Shown: one piece after another, positions 59,891 through 64,000 of the stretch | Layout: each line of letters opens with the position of its first letter | Numbering within the stretch: the stretch's first letter is position 1 | NCBI GenBank assembly: GCA_037178975.1 | Contig: JASJZH010000006.1 | Coordinates: 5,518,001 to 5,582,000 of the forward strand | Length of the DNA stretch: 64,000 nucleotides | Direction of reading: 5' to 3' | From: Oscheius tipulae | Lineage: Eukaryota > Nematoda > Chromadorea > Rhabditida > Rhabditidae | The notes under the pieces: generated by a model | Seen by the model: the letters and a program-made list of their open reading frames with translations, nothing else | What the model was told of the DNA's origin: nothing | The model's database searches: none | Program-made: the position numbers and the translations under genes

Positions 59891-60725
59891 TGTGCTGGAA
59901 ATCGCTAATTGTACAACGGGAATTTGAAGAGAATTGAGAGTAGACAGGATAGAGTGCCTCTGTTATGACCTCGCTGATACTGAGTTAGGACAAAAGAGAT
60001 AAGAGCTCAGACGACGCCACAACGAACGCCAATCTATTCTTTGGCGGAGTGAGAGATAAATTCCAATAGTTTATGTGGATGTTACGATTTGCCTCTGCGG
60101 TCGGGGTCCAATTGTGAAACTTTTGACAGGACAATGGCCCTTTTTGTTTCGAAAACTAGCGATTTGAACGCGAAAGAGATCGCGTAACCGAGACTGAGAG
60201 GGCTGTAAACATCGACAAACTACAGGAGTAAAAAGGATATCAGAGAAAGTTGGAAAGAGGAAAGACGATAATGTTAAATGATACTTTAGCTATGGCATCT
60301 GGCGACCACCCGTCGGTGTGAGGCGCGGGAGCTCTTTGCATCTCTGACCCCGAGCCACCTTTTTGATGTGCGCCGCGTCATCAGCATAAGTCTTTAACAA
60401 CCTGTCAACCATTGTGCGCTATTTTCTGATACCATCGGAGTTCCAATGCGTGTAATTAGTAGATGTGCTAGTGACGGTGCGCTAGGGTCAGGGGTCGACA
60501 GGCTGCTGGCTGGCTGACACTTTATGAGTCATTCCACCAAATCACCTCCTGGCGGAGCCAACCATCAACACCAAGGCAAATGGGCACCGCTTGTGCACTG
60601 TCGAATGACTCAGAAGTCTGGGAGGACAACTTAAATAGATTTCTGGGGTAATAGCGATCTGATATTTTTTAAATTTCTTCTAGCTATTTCGAAGCCTGTT
60701 TATATGAATACATGAAAGCAGTAGG
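59891..60725. other. Upstream region of nidogen
   Basis: GC-richer non-coding sequence between the nidogen start codon (minus) and the unresolved plus-strand locus. It contains CTGGCTGGCTGAC and CCTCTGGCGACC-like segments, but no element I can name. Confidence 0.45.
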
Positions 60726-61248
60726 ATGGATGCGCATTGCTATTGTTCCAAAGAGGAGCATGACGAGCGAACGTACAGTTCGATGGAAACCGCGGCTACC
60801 ACCCCGAAATCGGAGGGCTATCTCTTTATCTTCCTCGATCAGCTTTTTCCTGACGCAGATGTATTGGATCTGGTTGCAGCTGTACTTTGCGAATCGGTCA
60901 AAACGCAAAGTACAGTTTTAATCGCGTTAGTATTTCACGAGTTTTTCGGAAAGCGGAAGAATGGAGCAAATATGATATGAAATCAGGTGTTGTAGGTTGT
61001 CGCGCACCCAGGTACACACTGTTCCATCCAGGATCCTAGGTCATTTGTGGGCAGCTGTTCCCGGAACACCTGCCGTAAGAAAACGGTACAGACGTCGTTT
61101 TGCCATACTATGTCCACCATTTTGATGTGCCCTCAGAACAGTGTAAATCACGTCCATCAGATCCTTTGATTCGGATGCTGTTAAAGATGAAAATCGAAAC
61201 GAGAAACCGTTTCTTCCTTATTTCCGCGCCCGAACCGGTTTGGAGTGA
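60726..61248 (+). CDS. Unresolved coding locus (exon chain uncertain)
   Basis: ATG 60726 opens MDAHCYCSKEEHDERTYSSM then SEGYLFIFLDQLFPDADVLD and VAAVLCESVKTQ, which looks coding. Further on, other frames look coding too: ISRVFRKAEEWSKYDMKSGV and VGCRAPRYTLFHPG (about 60930-61040), VICGQLFPEHLP (61041-61076), then SFDSDAVKDENRNEKPFLPY and FRARTGLE with a stop at 61246. Splice sites such as GTAAGA at 61076 support the last join in phase. The first joins need introns that are too short (21-28 nt), or an indel. The LFPDAD and LFPEHL segments resemble each other. No family recognised. Confidence 0.35.
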
Positions 61249-61784
61249 CCCGTACGGTAACTACATTTATCAAATATTTTCTTTTCTAACGGAAGTGGTC
61301 ATACAGCTATTTGTTACTTAGAAGCACGTGGTAGTAAACTTTCCAAGTAGCATAAACTTGACAGCATCCTGAGATTCCAACTTTCCCGATCGCTAAGGTT
61401 AGTATCGAATCGTAAAGCATTGATTTGATAGCTGATGGATGGACGGACTTCCATCACACTTTGTTGCATTACGGCGAAACCGTTTTGAAGAAAACATGGA
61501 ACAAAGCAATAATTTATTTACATCTTTGGAATAATATTCACAGAATACACGTATTGGCAGCAGTTTCCTGGGATTTGCTTGGGGATTTGGGGCCAGGTAA
61601 AAGTGTTCTTTGGGTGCTCTTTTGAGGATCCACTGGGCAGGGAGAAACATGTACACGAGCTAAGGTACCCATGGTCTAAGCTGCTACTGAGAAAGCAAAA
61701 TCTGGCCGCAAAGCTACTCGTAGAAGATATGTAAAGAGAGTCGTGAGTGTCTCTTCTTGTTGAGAAGAGCATTCGGAAGCCGGT
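61249..61784. other. Convergent 3' interval
   Basis: Between the unresolved locus (plus) and the C-type lectin gene (minus). On the minus strand two alternative frames remain open into 61640-61784, so part of this may be lectin coding or 3' untranslated sequence. Confidence 0.4.
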
Positions 61785-62611
61785 TTACTTTCTTCTGAAA
61801 AACTTGGCTTTTCTGAAGTCGGAGACCTGAAAAAGCATTGTAAGTTTGGTTCATATCATTTGTTTTACCTCATTGGTATCTTCAAAGGACGGGGATCCAG
61901 TGGCCTTCTTCTCGCAGACAGTCCAGGTCTTCTTCTTGCAGCAAGACTGGAACCAGTCACCGCTCTTGTCCATCTTGATGCAACGACGAGCTCTGTTCAT
62001 GGCAGGACGGCTTCCGGTCTTCCAGTTCTCGAAACGACCGAAGGGAGATTGATCAGCGTTCACGTAGACGGCGTTCTTTCCGAAGTAGGCAGCACCGGTC
62101 CAGATCTCAGAGTGTTGTGCCACCTCTGCAAAAACATTACTAGTTTCTGGAAGACAAGAGAGGGCAAGGTCAGCTAGGCAATGGTGGTCTCTAGACGGTT
62201 TCAACGAAAACCTTTTCGCAATTATCGCTAGTCCATCATCAATCTTTTAGGTCACTCTAAAGGTTTAGGCTATTATCTTTCGTGAAAAGGACTACTTAAC
62301 GATAAAGCGCGAGGTCACCGGAAAACTTACCGTGCACGAACTGGTTCTCCTCTGCGCTTTCAATTGATACATGATGACCTCCCTGGAAGAGGCACTTGAA
62401 CTCGGCTACTGTCCAAGGAAGAATATCTTTCACTAGTTTGTAGCAGCTGTGGGTTCCAGGAAAATATTTCCAGTCGGAGTCACCACAAGGGTTGGCGGAT
62501 ACAGCTGAAAATGAACAGTTGTCCCGAGCAAGCCGTTAGCATAAGAAGAAAAATGAGTTGTTAAGACATACCGTATACGGCTGAAGCCAAAAGCAGAATT
62601 GATGCCTGCAT
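61785..62611 (-). CDS. Secreted C-type lectin-domain protein
   Basis: Minus-strand gene with signal peptide MQASILLLASAVYAVSA. A C-type lectin fold follows: CGDSDWKYFPGTHSCYKLVK, then WTVAEFKCLFQGGHHVSIES with AEENQFV, and SEIWTGAAYFGKNAVYV. The end of the domain reads RFENWKTGSRPAMNRARRCI, KMDKSGDWFQSCCKKKTWTV and CEKK. The Cys pattern is right. The Ca-site motifs (EPN or QPD, and WND) are absent, so sugar binding by the classical site is unlikely. The last exon is ambiguous: the simplest splice ends VSDFRKAKFFRRK with a stop at 61785, but two other acceptor or frame choices stay open for 35-50 residues. Confidence 0.83.
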
Positions 62612-63747
62612 GTTTTCCTTAGACGTTGTGTAGTCCGGGATGTACGATGGAGCAGTAGGTACATCCTTTTATACAGACTCCTTGCAGCGGAGGCGGGGTC
62701 AGACCGTTTCCGGTGCTATCGGAACACAAGAAGAGAGACGATGGTGGGTAAGGAGAGCGTGGGCTGCACGTGGGAGTGTACGAGGGTGGGTTGTGGGACA
62801 TCGGGTTCAATGTGACTCAAATGTCAAGGCTGAGAGTGGGAGGTTAGTAAGTGGTTGATGGCCAGAAAGACGAAGCCTCTTGAACAGTCAAGAGCCAGTT
62901 CTGCAGACTACAGAAGAAGACCAAGGATTATGATGCGTGTTAAATGGGTCCGCTCATGTCCTTTTGTCCAATTTGAAATTGTGTGCAGAATCCGAGTTGT
63001 TCTGGATCTGTGTCTAAGTCTACAGGTTTCACATCAAAACGTGTTCAATATGGTTTCAATGTTGAATACCTTAATTGAAGATACGGTCTCTAGTGTTTTG
63101 AAAATACTTTGTCCTTTTCTGTCTGGAGCTCTTGGATGGACATTCCCTTCTACTTTCCAGACCCATTTGGTTTTTTGGTGTAAAATGACTGTCTGGAAGG
63201 TTAGACAGCCAGTTCTTCATTTTCCGACGGAAAAGACAACCCCAGAAAAACCATTAAAGTGTTCCAAAGGGTTCAGTAAATCTTCTCCCGGTTTGAGCTT
63301 TTTCTTCTGGACAACTGGTTCCAGTCTTTCGGCGACACCGGGACTAGTCCCTTTTTTGGCGGAAGAACCGAAAATTGAAGAGTCAATTAGTACTATGGCA
63401 ACATTTCCGACACCCTGGTGAGTAGGTGTAATTATTCAAACTTTTTCACTGATAGTGTGGCAATGATGAAGCGGGGATGGTCCGATTTCGTGACGGGTGG
63501 TTTTCGCGACCTTGCTCAGCTGCCAAAAGATTGTGAAAACAGTAACTGATCTCTGAAAAACGGTCCAAAAAAAGTTTCTGGACTTTGAAGCAACCAGCTG
63601 ATAGAACGTTTTCCCCGCAGCTGCAAAAGCGGCCGATTTTCACAAGTTATCACATTGAAGGTTCTTCAAGTGACAATCTACGGAAGATGCCGTCCATCAA
63701 GGCGAAACCAACGAACGCGTTTTCTGCTCTTGACTTCCGGACTACAA
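62612..63747. other. Region of uncertain coding content
   Basis: Upstream side of the lectin gene. A 188-codon plus-strand frame (62855-63421) and, antisense to it, a minus-strand frame (about 63230-63420, with LEPVVQKKKLKPGEDLLNPL) both look partly coding. Neither shows a signal peptide, a recognised domain or clear splice partners, so I call no gene. Confidence 0.35.
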
Positions 63748-64000
63748 ATGGTTTGTTTACTGCTTACAATTCACTCTGTCCTTGGTTTAAAAAAAAACTT
63801 TGGCCGAAAGCCATTTGGCCGTGGACCAACCAACGTAAAATTGATAGTCTTGGGAGTAAGCGAAGAGACCTTGACTTCTACGAACGTGGCCAATTTAATT
63901 TCAGGTCGCGACTGAAGTTATTGTAAAAAATGTGACGAGACAAGGGCATGTTTACGACCTTAAAGTTCATTTTTCATATTTCCTCTTTGTCCTTTTTTCG
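63748..64000 (+). CDS. 5' part of a secreted protein, cut by the window edge
   Basis: ATG 63748 starts a signal peptide (MVCLLLTIHSVLG) followed by a basic stretch (LKKNFGRKPFGRGPTNVKLI). A 49-nt GT-AG intron (GTAAGC to TTTCAG) joins in phase to VATEVIVKNVTRQGHVYDLK, which is open to the window end. The beta-rich style suggests a small secreted protein; a transthyretin-like family member is possible but not shown. The 3' end is missing. Confidence 0.5.

Overview
This is a window of animal nuclear DNA, almost certainly from a rhabditid-type nematode. The genes are split by many short introns (mostly 35-60 bp, GT-AG, with pyrimidine-rich TTTCAG or TTTAG acceptors). Several families are typical of nematodes: ShKT (SXC) repeats, a receptor guanylyl cyclase, a neuronal-type globin, a two-Ig transmembrane protein and a Lustrin/Kunitz mucin. 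I rebuilt the gene models by hand by joining reading frames across splice sites. Most coding spans below are therefore spliced, and the coordinates run from the start codon to the stop codon including introns.

Layout. 0.8-4 kb: two MCFD2-like EF-hand proteins of the secretory pathway, on opposite strands, with an unrecognised secreted protein between them. 4.4-7 kb: the ERAD ubiquitin ligase HRD1 (SEL-11), with a mariner-type MITE in one intron. 8.7-10.2 kb: an LCLAT1/AGPAT-like acyltransferase. 10.5-13.1 kb: a glutathione S-transferase-like protein. 14.0-15.3 kb: a globin with a long Ser/Arg-rich N-terminus, which appears to carry a 1-nt frameshift in an A5 run. 15.8-17.3 kb (minus): a TMEM41A-type VTT protein. 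21.1-25.9 kb: a large PEP-synthase/rifampicin-phosphotransferase-like enzyme. 26.4-29.0 kb: SEL-1, the membrane partner of HRD1. 29.4-34.8 kb: a poorly resolved region with a PPxY-tailed membrane protein, two small genes probably nested in its intron, and an exact 121-bp direct repeat that carries a 34-codon hydrophobic ORF. 35.1-37.4 kb: a secreted Lustrin/mucin/Kunitz protein. 37.8-39.0 kb (minus): a two-Ig transmembrane protein. 42.4-43.7 kb (minus): TMEM144. 44.0-44.2 kb: a small secreted peptide. 44.3-48.4 kb (minus): a receptor-type guanylyl cyclase. 48.8-49.9 kb: a triple-ShKT secreted protein. 50.4-52.8 kb: an SLC2-type sugar transporter. 53.4-53.8 kb: a small 4-Cys secreted protein. 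53.9-59.9 kb (minus): nidogen. 60.7-61.2 kb: an unresolved coding locus. 61.8-62.6 kb (minus): a C-type lectin. 63.7 kb to the end: the 5' part of another secreted protein.

How they fit together. HRD1 and SEL1 are the core of one ER-associated degradation complex and lie about 20 kb apart on the same strand. The two MCFD2-like proteins (ER-to-Golgi cargo export) and TMEM41A (an ER VTT-family protein) also belong to the early secretory pathway. The rest is mainly membrane, matrix and secreted biology, such as nidogen in the basement membrane. The gene-free stretches (notably 17.3-21.1, 31.3-34.4 and 39.0-42.4 kb) show no convincing exons. No CRISPR array, rRNA, prokaryotic operon or convincing tRNA was seen.
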